Positions 7,710 to 18,162 of a stretch of 39,064 nt of DNA are shown here, in pieces. The DNA is taken from NCBI GenBank assembly GCA_035551935.1, contig DASZMJ010000633.1, forward strand, positions 1 to 39,064, read 5' to 3'. The notes under the pieces were generated by a model. It worked only from the letters and a program-made list of their open reading frames with translations, was not told where the DNA came from and made no database searches. The stretch is from DASZMJ01 sp035551935 (lineage in GTDB: Bacteria > Planctomycetota > Planctomycetia > Isosphaerales > Isosphaeraceae). The translations under genes and the position numbers were made by a program. Every line of letters starts with the position of its first letter. The first letter of the stretch is position 1.

Positions 7710-8918
7710 ATGGCCAAGGAAACCTTCGCCCGGACCAAACCGCACGTCAACGTGGGCACGATCGGGCACATCGACCACGGCAAGACGACGCTGACGGCCG
7801 CCCTGCTCAAGGTCCTCGCCGCGCACGGCAAGGCCAAGGAGAAGTCGTACGCCGACATCGCCAAGGGCGGCACCGTCCGCGACGCGACCAAGACCGTCAC
7901 CATCGCCGTCTCGCACGTCGAGTACGAGAGCGACAAGCGGCACTACGCCCACATCGACTGCCCCGGCCACGCCGACTACATCAAGAACATGATCACCGGC
8001 GCCGCCCAGATGGACGGCGCGATCCTGGTCGTCTCGGCCGCCGACGGCCCGATGCCGCAGACCCGCGAGCACATCCTCCTGGCCCGCCAGGTCGGCGTGC
8101 CGGCCCTGGTCGTCTTCCTCAACAAGATCGACCTGGTCGACGACCCCGAGCTGCTCGAACTGGTCGAGATCGAGCTCCGCGACCTGCTGAAGCACTACGG
8201 CTTCCCCGGCGACGAGATCCCGATCACCAAGGGCTGCAGCCGCCCGGCGCTGGAGAACCCCACCGGCCCCGAGGCCCAGGCGATCCTCGACCTCGTCAAG
8301 ACGATGGACGACTACATCCCCGAGCCGCAGCGCGAGATCGACAAGCCGTTCCTGATGCCGATCGAGGACGTCTTCTCGATCAAGGGCCGCGGCACCGTCG
8401 GCACCGGCCGGATCGAGCGCGGGCGGATCAAGGTCGGCGACCCGGTCGAGATCGTCGGCTTCAACAACAACAAGAATTCGGTCGTCACCGGCGTCGAGAT
8501 GTTCCAGAAGACCCTCGACGAGGGCATGGCCGGCGACAACGTCGGCATCCTCCTGCGGGGCGTCGAGAAGAACGAGCTGGAACGCGGCCAGGTCGTCTGC
8601 AAACCGGGCTCGATCACGCCGCACACCAAGTTCGAGGCCGAGGTCTACGTGCTGTCGAAGGACGAGGGCGGCCGGCACACCCCGTTCTTCAAGAACTACC
8701 GGCCGCAGTTCTACTTCCGCACCACCGACGTGACCGGCTCGGTGCTCAACCTGCTGTCGGAGGACGGCAGCGAGGCCGAGATGTGCATGCCGGGCGACAA
8801 CATCAAGATGACCGTCGAGCTGATGACCCCGATCGCCATGGAGGAGAAGCTCCGCTTCGCCATCCGCGAGGGGGGCAAGACCGTCGGCGCCGGCGTCGTG
8901 ACCAAGATCCTCCAGTAA
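7710..8918 (+). CDS. tuf: Elongation factor Tu
   Basis: 402 residues, the GTPase that delivers aminoacyl-tRNA to the ribosome. Seen: G1 GHIDHGKT (19-26), G3 DCPGH (83-87), G4 NKID (138-141), effector and domain 2 motifs such as GRGTVGTGRIERG, and domain 3 HTKFEAEVYVLSKDEGGRHTPF. The end, GAGVVTKILQ, is typical. Odd point: switch I lacks the almost universal APEEKARGITI; here it reads AKGGTVRDATKTVTIAV (51-67), two residues longer than E. coli, while keeping the Mg-coordinating Thr (T64) and HVEYE. Domain 3 also carries a short insert, LSEDGSEAE, before MCMPGDN. The frame has no convincing Shine-Dalgarno, but the start is fixed by homology. The tRNA-tuf order matches E. coli thrU-tyrU-glyT-thrT-tufB. 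Confidence 0.97.
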   Translation: MAKETFARTKPHVNVGTIGHIDHGKTTLTAALLKVLAAHGKAKEKSYADIAKGGTVRDATKTVTIAVSHVEYESDKRHYAHIDCPGHADYIKNMITGAAQMDGAILVVSAADGPMPQTREHILLARQVGVPALVVFLNKIDLVDDPELLELVEIELRDLLKHYGFPGDEIPITKGCSRPALENPTGPEAQAILDLVKTMDDYIPEPQREIDKPFLMPIEDVFSIKGRGTVGTGRIERGRIKVGDPVEIVGFNNNKNSVVTGVEMFQKTLDEGMAGDNVGILLRGVEKNELERGQVVCKPGSITPHTKFEAEVYVLSKDEGGRHTPFFKNYRPQFYFRTTDVTGSVLNLLSEDGSEAEMCMPGDNIKMTVELMTPIAMEEKLRFAIREGGKTVGAGVVTKILQ

Positions 8919-8927
8919 CGTCCCGGC

Positions 8928-8963
8928 GCCCGGGGCCGCGGGTCCAGGCCCGCGGCCCCGGGC
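8928..8963 (+). terminator. Strong GC hairpin between tuf and rpmG
   Basis: GCCCGGGGCCGCGGG (8928-8942), a 6-nt loop and its perfect complement (8949-8963) make a 15-bp stem beginning 9 bp after the tuf stop; an outer CCCGGC/GCCGGG can extend it. No U-tract follows, so it may be a processing or partial termination site rather than a full terminator. Confidence 0.5.
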
Positions 8964-8994
8964 TCGCGCCGGGCGCCGGCCGAAGGGTGCAGCG

Positions 8995-9147
8995 ATGCGC
9001 GAGTACGTCTGGCTGGAATGCTCCTCGTGCGGGGACCGGAACTACCGGACCCAGAAGGAGACGCGCGGCGCCGAGCGGCTGGAACTCAAGAAGTTCTGCC
9101 GCCGCGAGCGCAAGCACACGTCGCACAAGGAATCGCGGAAGAAATGA
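8995..9147 (+). CDS. rpmG: 50S ribosomal protein bL33
   Basis: A 50-residue protein of the large subunit, too short for many gene callers. It begins MREYVWLECSSCGDRNYRT and ends RKHTSHKESRKK. The CxxC pair (C9, C12), a third Cys (C35) and the KHTxHKE motif (H41, H44) mark the zinc-type (C+) form of bL33. The ATG at 8995 follows GAAGGGTGCAGCG, a weak ribosome-binding region. The position between tuf and tRNA-Trp/secE is the usual one in bacteria. Confidence 0.93.
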   Translation: MREYVWLECSSCGDRNYRTQKETRGAERLELKKFCRRERKHTSHKESRKK

Positions 9148-9157
9148 CCGGCCCGGC

Positions 9158-9183
9158 GCCGGCCGCGGCGAGCCGCGGCCGGC
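9158..9183 (+). terminator. GC hairpin after rpmG
   Basis: GCCGGCCGCGGC (9158-9169) and GCCGCGGCCGGC (9172-9183) are perfect inverted repeats with a 2-nt centre, about 10 usable base pairs, 10 bp after the rpmG stop. It separates rpmG from tRNA-Trp in the same way the previous hairpin separates tuf from rpmG. No U-tract. Confidence 0.45.
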
Positions 9184-9263
9184 CGCCGGTCCGTTGGTTG
9201 TCGTCCGGGGGCGCCGGCCGCGCGACGGCGTGGCCGAGGGCCTCTCGGATCGGAAGGGGATCT

Positions 9264-9336
9264 ACGAGCGTAGCTCAATTGGTAGAGCACCGGTCTCCAA
9301 AACCGGCGGTTGGGGGTTCGATTCCCTCCGCTCGTG
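9264..9336 (+). tRNA. tRNA-Trp (anticodon CCA)
   Basis: 73 nt. The acceptor stem ACGAGCG pairs with CGCTCGT, the D arm is GCTC...GAGC, the anticodon stem CCGGT/ACCGG closes loop CTCCAAA with CCA in the anticodon position, and the T loop is TTCGATT. Discriminator G is the expected Trp identity base. The 3' CCA is not encoded. Conserved neighbour of secE. Confidence 0.96.
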
Positions 9337-9414
9337 CTCGTCGGGGTTGCCGGGCGCCGGGGGGCCCCGGCTCGGGCGGGTGGCCAGCGACCCCGCGATC
9401 GGGGCGGGAGACCC

Positions 9415-9930
9415 ATGGGTAAAGTCAAAGACGATGCGCCCGCCAAGGCGGGCAAGCCCGCCCCGAAAGGCGCCGCGACCCGGGGGGGCGGCCGGATCAT
9501 GCCGTTCCTCGAGAACTTGCTGCGCTCCGACATCTACAAGCCCCGCCAGGGGGCCCGCGCCCGCACCTGGACGGCCGTGGCGCTGGGGGTCCTCACCGCG
9601 GTCGGGCTCCTGCGGTTGAACGAGGTCCTCGACGAGTCCTACGGGCGGGCGACCCGCGCCGGCCTCGTCGGCGGCCTGGCCGTCGTCCTGGGCTGGCTGA
9701 TCTACCGGGTCGTCAACTTCTCGCCGTTCGCCGACTTCCTCGGCGACACCCAGGCCGAGATGAACAAGGTCTCCTGGACGAGCAAGGAGGACCTCTACCG
9801 CGCGACGATGGTCGTCCTGACGACCGTCCTCCTGATGTCGATCTTCCTGTTCACGGTCGACCAAGTCTGGGTGACGCTACTGAAGTTCATCGGCGTCCTG
9901 CACATCACCCCGTCGACCCCCGAGGGTTGA
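9415..9930 (+). CDS. secE: Preprotein translocase subunit SecE, three-helix form
   Basis: 171 residues from the ATG at 9415, which overlaps no other gene. SecE clamps SecY in the membrane protein-export channel. The C-terminal domain is diagnostic: amphipathic EMNKVSWTSKEDLYRAT (the conserved K-x-x-W-P/T-x-x-E/D region) followed by the transmembrane helix MVVLTTVLLMSIFLFTVDQV. Two further hydrophobic helices precede it (about 52-70 and 82-103), so the layout resembles E. coli SecE (three helices) rather than the single-helix short form. The first 45 residues are a Lys/Ala/Gly-rich soluble tail. It sits between tRNA-Trp and nusG, 59 bp upstream of nusG. Confidence 0.93.
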   Translation: MGKVKDDAPAKAGKPAPKGAATRGGGRIMPFLENLLRSDIYKPRQGARARTWTAVALGVLTAVGLLRLNEVLDESYGRATRAGLVGGLAVVLGWLIYRVVNFSPFADFLGDTQAEMNKVSWTSKEDLYRATMVVLTTVLLMSIFLFTVDQVWVTLLKFIGVLHITPSTPEG

Positions 9931-9989
9931 GCCGCGGCCCCTCGGCGCCTCCCCGACACCCCGGCCCCATTTTGACCGTGTTGCCCGCC

Positions 9990-10877
9990 ATGAACGACCC
10001 GACCCCTCCGAACACCCAGCCCGACCCGGGCCACGACCACGGCCTCGAGGGCCATCCGGCCGACGCCTCCCCCTCGGTCGGGCCCTCGAACCTCTTCGAG
10101 GTCGAGGAGTCGGCCCCCGACGGCGGCCTCCCCGCCGGTCAGGGGGGGCTCCCCGAGGCCCACGCCGACCTCCGCGAGGCCGAGGAGCAGCCGGACGTCG
10201 CCGACGACGAGGACGACGACCCGGGCGACGAGGTCGAGGACGCGCCGCCGGACGTCGCCGAGGAGCCGAGCAACGGCAGCCTCGACGCCGCGACGGCCGA
10301 CGACGACGATGAGCCGCCGCCGACGCTCACCTGGTACGTCCTGAAGGTCCAGAGCGGCCGCGAGGACACGATCCGCGACGCCCTGGAGCGTCGGGTCAAG
10401 ATCCAGGGCCTGGGCCGGTACTTCGGCCGGATCGTCGTGCCGACGGAGAAGATCACCGAGATCCGCAACAACAAGAAGCGCGTCGTCACCCGCAAGAGCT
10501 ACCCCGGCTACATCATGGTCGAGATGGAGCTCAACGAGAAGACGTGGTTCACCGTCCGCGAGACCCCCGGCGTCGGCGACTTCGTCGGCGGGGCGCGGGG
10601 CTCCAACGCCGAGCCCTGGAAGCACGCCACGCCGATGACCGGGGTGGAAGTCGACCAGATGCTCGGCCAGGCCACCGCCCGCGAGGAGAAGGGGCCGCAG
10701 ATCCGCATCAAGGTCGAGCGCGGCGACCGCGTCAAGATCAAGGAAGGCCCGTTCGAGAACTTCGAGGGGACCGTCGAGGAGGTCATCGAGGCCCGCGGCG
10801 TCGTCAAGGTCATGCTCATCATCTTCAACCGGCCCACGCCGGTGGACCTCGAATACTGGCAGGTCGAGCGCATTTAA
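9990..10877 (+). CDS. nusG: Transcription elongation/antitermination factor NusG with long acidic N terminus
   Basis: 295 residues from the ATG at 9990; a TTG at 9927 would add 21 Pro/Arg-rich residues and overlap the secE stop. The NGN domain (about 113-205) starts LTWYVLKVQSGREDTIRDAL and contains RKSYPGYIMVEME and TPGVGDFVGG. The KOW domain (about 243-275) has RGDRVKIKEGPFENFEGTV. The protein binds the clamp helices of RNA polymerase and couples it to ribosomes or Rho. Unusual: residues 1-112 form an added, strongly acidic, Pro/Gly-rich and probably disordered region including DDEDDD at 72-77. Ordinary NusG is about 180 residues. Between NGN and KOW there is also an expanded linker (about 205-240). 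Confidence 0.94.
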   Translation: MNDPTPPNTQPDPGHDHGLEGHPADASPSVGPSNLFEVEESAPDGGLPAGQGGLPEAHADLREAEEQPDVADDEDDDPGDEVEDAPPDVAEEPSNGSLDAATADDDDEPPPTLTWYVLKVQSGREDTIRDALERRVKIQGLGRYFGRIVVPTEKITEIRNNKKRVVTRKSYPGYIMVEMELNEKTWFTVRETPGVGDFVGGARGSNAEPWKHATPMTGVEVDQMLGQATAREEKGPQIRIKVERGDRVKIKEGPFENFEGTVEEVIEARGVVKVMLIIFNRPTPVDLEYWQVERI

Positions 10878-10893
10878 TGCAGATCGCGGAAAT

Positions 10894-10942
10894 CGGATCG
10901 CGGAATAATTAAGATTCTTCGATTCTTTAATTCCGCGATCCG
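10894..10942 (+). other. 13-bp inverted repeat between nusG and rplK
   Basis: CGGATCGCGGAAT (10894-10906) and ATTCCGCGATCCG (10930-10942) are perfect complements around a 23-nt AT-rich loop that can itself pair AAGA with TCTT. A direct repeat of the left arm core, GATCGCGGAA, also lies at 10882-10891. The 83-bp gap is the most AT-rich spot of the ribosomal locus. It may be a regulatory stem in the rplK leader or a terminator-like site, with no U-tract. Confidence 0.5.
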
Positions 10943-10960
10943 CAATCGAGAGGGGCGACG

Positions 10961-11386
10961 ATGGCGAAGGTGATGACGGCGAAGGTCAAGCTCCAGTGCC
11001 CCGGCGGGCAGGCGACGCCGGCGCCGCCGGTCGGGCCGGCGCTCGGGCAGCACGGCGTCAACATCGGTCAGTTCGTGATGCAGTTCAACGAGCGGACCAA
11101 GGAGATGAAGGGGACGACCATCCCCGTCGAGATCACGATCTACTCGGACCGCTCGTTCGAGTTCATCACCAAGAGCCCGCCGGCCGCCGTCCTGATCAAG
11201 CAGGCCATCGGCATCGCCTCGGCCGCCAAGACCCCCGGCAAGGAGAAGGTCGGCGTCATCGACGGCGACCAGGTCCGCAAGATCGCCGAGACGAAGTTCA
11301 ACGACCTCAACGCCCGCGACCTCGACCACGCCTGCCGGATCATCGCCGGCACGGCCCGGAGCATGGGGGTCGAGGTCAAGGGCTGA
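10961..11386 (+). CDS. rplK: 50S ribosomal protein uL11
   Basis: 141 residues, the normal length. It binds the GTPase-associated centre of 23S rRNA and takes part in factor binding and the stringent response. Seen: VKLQCPGGQATPAPPVGPAL with GQHGVNI just after, QFNERTKEMKGTTIPV, and the C-terminal RNA-binding helix region ending GTARSMGVEVKG. A good Shine-Dalgarno (GAGAGGGG) precedes the ATG at 10961. It is followed not by rplA directly but by a 182-bp gap with a promoter. Confidence 0.96.
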   Translation: MAKVMTAKVKLQCPGGQATPAPPVGPALGQHGVNIGQFVMQFNERTKEMKGTTIPVEITIYSDRSFEFITKSPPAAVLIKQAIGIASAAKTPGKEKVGVIDGDQVRKIAETKFNDLNARDLDHACRIIAGTARSMGVEVKG

Positions 11387-11430
11387 GGGCGGGGTTACCC
11401 TGGGCGGCCGGAAAACAACTCTCGAGGGGG

Positions 11431-11460
11431 TTGAATTTCGGCATTGACCCCGGCTAAACT
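11431..11460 (+). promoter_or_regulatory. Candidate internal promoter for rplA-rplJ-rplL
   Basis: TTGAAT (11431-11436), 18 bp, then TAAACT (11455-11460), in the 182-bp gap between rplK and rplA. Both boxes match the consensus fairly well and stand out from the GC-rich surroundings. The leader to the rplA start would be about 100 nt. Confidence 0.5.
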
Positions 11461-11464
11461 GGAG

Positions 11465-11508
11465 GACTCGCGCCGGCGCGACCGCCCGCCGGCACTCGAA
11501 GGCGAGTC
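11465..11508 (+). other. Leader stem-loop upstream of rplA
   Basis: GACTCGC (11465-11471) pairs with GCGAGTC (11502-11508), and stacked inside GCCGG (11472-11476) pairs with CCGGC (11489-11493), with an 8-nt bulge on the 3' side. It lies immediately downstream of the candidate promoter. uL1 autoregulates by binding its own mRNA in other bacteria, so this is a candidate operator, but resemblance to the rRNA site was not established. Confidence 0.35.
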
Positions 11509-11568
11509 GGACACGAAGGCGGCAGCCCTCCCCGGTGCACACCGGCTGCGAACCCTGGAGAGCGACCC

Positions 11569-12249
11569 GTGGCCTCTCACTCGAAGCGCTACCGCGCGTT
11601 GCGCGAGCGCGTCAAGACGGTCGATCCCGTCCCGCTGGCCGAGGCCGTCAAGCAACTGAAGGCCTTCGGCACCACGAAGTTCAACCAGACGGTCGAGGTC
11701 TCGACCAACCTCGGCATCGATCCCCGGCAGAGCGACCAGAACGTGCGCGGCTCGGTCTCGCTGCCCCACGGCATCGGCAAGAGCGTGCGGGTGGCCGTCT
11801 TCGCCCAGGGGGAGAACGCCGAGAAGGCGACCGCCGCCGGGGCCGACATCGTCGGCGGCGACGACCTGGCGCAGAAGATCAAAGGTGGCGTGATGGACTT
11901 CGACGTGGCATTGGCCACGCCCGACATGATGGGCGTCGTCGGCCCCCTGGGCCGGGTGCTCGGCCCCCGCGGCTTGATGCCCTCGCCCCGCGCCGGCACC
12001 GTCACGACCGACATCGCCGCGGCGGTCCGCGAGTTCAAGGCGGGCAAGATCGAGTTCCGCAACGACAAGGGTGGGAACGTCGCCGCCCCGGTCGGCAAGC
12101 TGAACTTCAGCGAGGAGCAGCTCGTCGAGAACATCGCCGCCTTCCTGAACCACCTGCGGGCCGTCAAGCCGGCCGCCGCCAAGGGGGCGTACATCCGCAC
12201 GATCACCGTCTCCGCCACCATGAGCCCGGGCATCCGGGTCGTGGCCTGA
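11569..12249 (+). CDS. rplA: 50S ribosomal protein uL1
   Basis: 226 residues, normal length. It forms the L1 stalk that guides deacylated tRNA out of the E site, and often represses its own operon. Seen: SLPHGIGKSVRVAVFAQGE, the hinge GVVGPLGRVLGPRGLMPSP, and GKIEFRNDKGGNV plus the C-terminal KGAYIRTITVSATMSPGI. The start is GTG at 11569 (MASHSKRY), supported by the CTGGAGAG motif upstream and by the normal N terminus; no in-frame ATG is better. It is 34 bp upstream of rplJ. Confidence 0.96.
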   Translation: MASHSKRYRALRERVKTVDPVPLAEAVKQLKAFGTTKFNQTVEVSTNLGIDPRQSDQNVRGSVSLPHGIGKSVRVAVFAQGENAEKATAAGADIVGGDDLAQKIKGGVMDFDVALATPDMMGVVGPLGRVLGPRGLMPSPRAGTVTTDIAAAVREFKAGKIEFRNDKGGNVAAPVGKLNFSEEQLVENIAAFLNHLRAVKPAAAKGAYIRTITVSATMSPGIRVVA

Positions 12250-12283
12250 CCCACCCTCGAGGCCACCGGCCGGATCACCGATC

Positions 12284-12892
12284 ATGAGCAAATACGTCAA
12301 AGAAATGATGATGGAACAGCTCCGGTCGGACCTCGACGGGAGCAACTCGGTCCTGATCCTGGACTTCAAGGGGCTGGACGCGGTCTCGGAGAACCGGCTC
12401 CGGCTGGACCTCCGCAAAAAGAAGATCCGGATGCGGACCCTCAAGAACACGCTGGCGCGGCGGGTCTTCGCCGAGATGGGCATGGAGGGCCTCTCGCGGT
12501 ACCTCGAGGGGCCCTCGGTGCTGGTCTGGGGGGCCGACGGCCCGGCGGAGCTGGCCAAGGAGATCTCCGACCAGGTCAAGAAGCTCAAGAAGCCCGCGAT
12601 CAAGGGCGGGGCCGTCGACGGCGTCGTGATCACCCCGGCGCAGGTCGAGGACATCACCAAGCTGCCCAGCCGCGAGGTGCTCATCGGCCAGCTCCTGGGC
12701 CTGGCCCTGAGCCCCGCGCAGCAACTGCTGGCCCTGGCCGGCTCGCCGGCCAGCACGCTCGTCGGCCAGCTCGAGGCCCTCGCCGAGCGCCTCGGCGGCG
12801 GCGGTGAGCAGGCCCCTCCGACCGAGGAAGCCGCCCCGGCCGAAGGTGCCGCCCCGACCGAGGAAGCCGCCCCGGCGGAGCCGACCGCCTGA
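12284..12892 (+). CDS. rplJ: 50S ribosomal protein uL10
   Basis: 202 residues. It anchors bL12 dimers to the ribosome stalk base. Seen: the N-terminal SVLILDFKGLDAVSENRLR, the RNA-binding LKNTLARRVF, and the C-terminal helix region with LGLALSPAQQLLALAGSPAS that binds bL12. After the helix comes a low-complexity tail of repeated Ala/Pro/Glu units (PTEEAAPAEGAA, then PTEEAAPAE), about 30 residues longer than E. coli uL10, with a near-exact DNA repeat behind it. The ATG at 12284 follows rplA by 34 bp, consistent with one transcript. Confidence 0.95.
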   Translation: MSKYVKEMMMEQLRSDLDGSNSVLILDFKGLDAVSENRLRLDLRKKKIRMRTLKNTLARRVFAEMGMEGLSRYLEGPSVLVWGADGPAELAKEISDQVKKLKKPAIKGGAVDGVVITPAQVEDITKLPSREVLIGQLLGLALSPAQQLLALAGSPASTLVGQLEALAERLGGGGEQAPPTEEAAPAEGAAPTEEAAPAEPTA

Positions 12893-12976
12893 GCCGATCG
12901 GCCGCGATTCGAATCGATCCTTCCAAGACCCGAACCGAACCGACCCGACGACCCGCACGAAAGGACCTCGAGACCG

Positions 12977-13384
12977 ATGGCCACCGCCGAGCTGACCACC
13001 TATCCCGACAGCATCAAGGCCCTGGGCGAGCAGATCGTCAACATGAAGGTGCTCGACGTCCTGGCCCTGACGAAGTACCTCGAGGACGTCCACGGCCTGA
13101 AGGCCGCCGCCGCGGCGCCGATGATGGTGGCCGGCCCGGTCGCCGCCGCCCCGGCCGAGGCCGCGCCGGTCCAGACCGAATTCGACGTGCTCCTCGAGAG
13201 CTTCGGCGCCAACAAGATCAACGTCATCAAGGTCGTGCGCGCCGCCACCAGCCTGGGCCTCAAGGAGGCCAAGGAGCTGGTCGACGGGGCGCCCAAGACG
13301 GTCAAGACGGGCATCTCCAAGGAGGACGCCGAGAAGCTGGTCAAGGAGCTCCAGGAGGCCGGAGCGACGGCCAAGATCAAGTAA
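12977..13384 (+). CDS. rplL: 50S ribosomal protein bL12
   Basis: 135 residues. The stalk protein recruits translation GTPases. The N-terminal dimerisation segment (1-42) ends LTKYLEDVHGL, an Ala/Pro hinge spans about 43-65, and the C-terminal domain starts TEFDVLLESFGANKINVIK and contains the factor-binding AATSLGLKEAKELVDGAP. The N terminus is a few residues longer than usual. The 84-bp gap to rplJ holds a 12-bp palindrome (12905-12916) and AAAGGA before the ATG. Confidence 0.96.
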   Translation: MATAELTTYPDSIKALGEQIVNMKVLDVLALTKYLEDVHGLKAAAAAPMMVAGPVAAAPAEAAPVQTEFDVLLESFGANKINVIKVVRAATSLGLKEAKELVDGAPKTVKTGISKEDAEKLVKELQEAGATAKIK

Positions 13385-13681
13385 TCTGCGGCGGGCCGGC
13401 GCCCTCCCTCTCCCGACGGCACCGGCCGCCCGGCGGCCCCCTCCGCGCTTCGGACGGCGCGTCGAGCGGGGCAAGCCCCCCGATCGCACCGCACCCCATC
13501 CCCCGAGCCCGCCCCGGCCGCGGCCCGACGGGCCCCGCCGGGGTGCTTCGGCGCGCGGCGGCGGCGCCCTCGCTTGGACGAGGGGCGTCGCCCCCATCGC
13601 CCGGCAACGCCGGGCAAGCCCCGGGTCCCAGGCCCGCGGCCCCGCGCCCTTCCCCTCGACCCTGAGGAGCGCAAGACCCCC
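13385..13681 (+). other. rplL-rpoB intergenic region with small hairpins
   Basis: About 300 bp without a gene. It contains several short GC hairpins, the clearest being GCCCGGC-AAC-GCCGGGC (13599-13615), plus GGGGC-GTC-GCCCC just before it and GGGGC-AA-GCCCC near 13470. In E. coli the same gap carries a transcription attenuator and an RNase III site, so an analogous role is reasonable but not demonstrated. No good promoter is seen. GAGGAG near 13665 may serve as the rpoB ribosome-binding site at long spacing. Confidence 0.4.
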
Positions 13682-17380
<3,699 letters not shown>

Positions 17381-17408
17381 TCCCGTGGGCCGAACCCGTG
17401 GGAGCATA

Positions 17409-17447
17409 CCTGGCGGCTGTTCCATACACCTCAGGACGGCCGCCAGG
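17409..17447 (+). terminator. Terminator-like hairpin directly after rpoB
   Basis: CCTGGCGGC (17409-17417), a 21-nt loop and GCCGCCAGG (17439-17447) form a perfect 9-bp stem, followed by the pyrimidine-rich ACTCGCTTCTTAC. It lies 29 bp after the rpoB stop. A terminator here would cut rpoB off from rpoC, which fits the separate promoter found in front of rpoC. Confidence 0.5.
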
Positions 17448-17511
17448 ACTCGCTTCTTACGGCCCCCTCCGCCCCTGCAATTCCGCGACCTCTCTCCGAG
17501 GAGGGATGCGA

Positions 17512-18162
17512 ATGGAACCTATCCGACCCGCGAGTTTCGACGAGTATGCCACATGGTATCTCGAACGGGAGGTTCGGAAGGGGAATCGGGACTCAATACC
17601 GCAAACGCCGGGGGATCGCCTTGCGGAATTCAACGGAGGCCGGGAAAAGGACAAGTATCGTGACTGGTTCCCCGCCGGCAGCTGGTTTCTCCAGCGACTC
17701 CAGATCCCTGAGGATCTTGAAACTCTTATCTTTCTGGATACCCCGCAACTCCGCCCATGGCTAACGAATACCCCGGAGAGAAGGCCCCTTCTCGGAGACG
17801 CGGCGAAAGATGCATCGACTCGCCACTACTTTGAGAACAACCCGAGGGCCGCAGGCCAACGTCGCAATTACGAAGACTTGAAGGCGAGGAGGACCGAACT
17901 AAGAGGTTCAGACCGACTGGTAATCATCACTCCGAATACAAGCGAAAAAAGCGACTGCCCGAGCGGGACCTTCTACCTACACGACGGCTTCGGCCGCGCC
18001 CTGCCATATATGATGGTAATACTTCAAGGCGTCAAGCTATCACCAGTCGAGGCGCTACTCGGCGAGGAATGCGCGGGGCCCCAATCGCGAGGTCGGCGTG
18101 ACCTATCGGATCGAGTACTCGCCGGAATGCGAGGGCCATCTCCGATCGCTCACGGCGCGTGA
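17512..18162 (+). CDS. Unknown protein encoded between rpoB and rpoC
   Basis: 216 residues from the ATG at 17512, chosen over the ATG at 17506 because GAGGAGG at 17498-17504 then has a spacing of 7. I do not recognise the family. It starts MEPIRPASFDEYATWYLERE, has a middle with RLQIPEDLETLIFLDTPQ, and a C-terminal part with DRLVIITPNTSEKSDCPSG then FYLHDGFGRALPYMMVI. The DGFGRAL stretch loosely recalls the DGHHR-type motif of ParB/sulfiredoxin-fold proteins; this is a weak inference. Codon use has many A/T third positions (ATA, TCA, GAA, AAT), unlike all neighbours, suggesting recent acquisition. The last 65 bp overlap the toxin gene in another frame, so the final 20 residues (from about GPQSRGRRD) may be read-through rather than a conserved end. 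Confidence 0.65.
   Translation: MEPIRPASFDEYATWYLEREVRKGNRDSIPQTPGDRLAEFNGGREKDKYRDWFPAGSWFLQRLQIPEDLETLIFLDTPQLRPWLTNTPERRPLLGDAAKDASTRHYFENNPRAAGQRRNYEDLKARRTELRGSDRLVIITPNTSEKSDCPSGTFYLHDGFGRALPYMMVILQGVKLSPVEALLGEECAGPQSRGRRDLSDRVLAGMRGPSPIAHGA

Noticed and set aside
12905..12916. CGATTCGAATCG palindrome before rplL
   Set aside because: Only 12 bp, no promoter beside it, and short palindromes are expected by chance in a window of this size. Mentioned in the rplL entry only.
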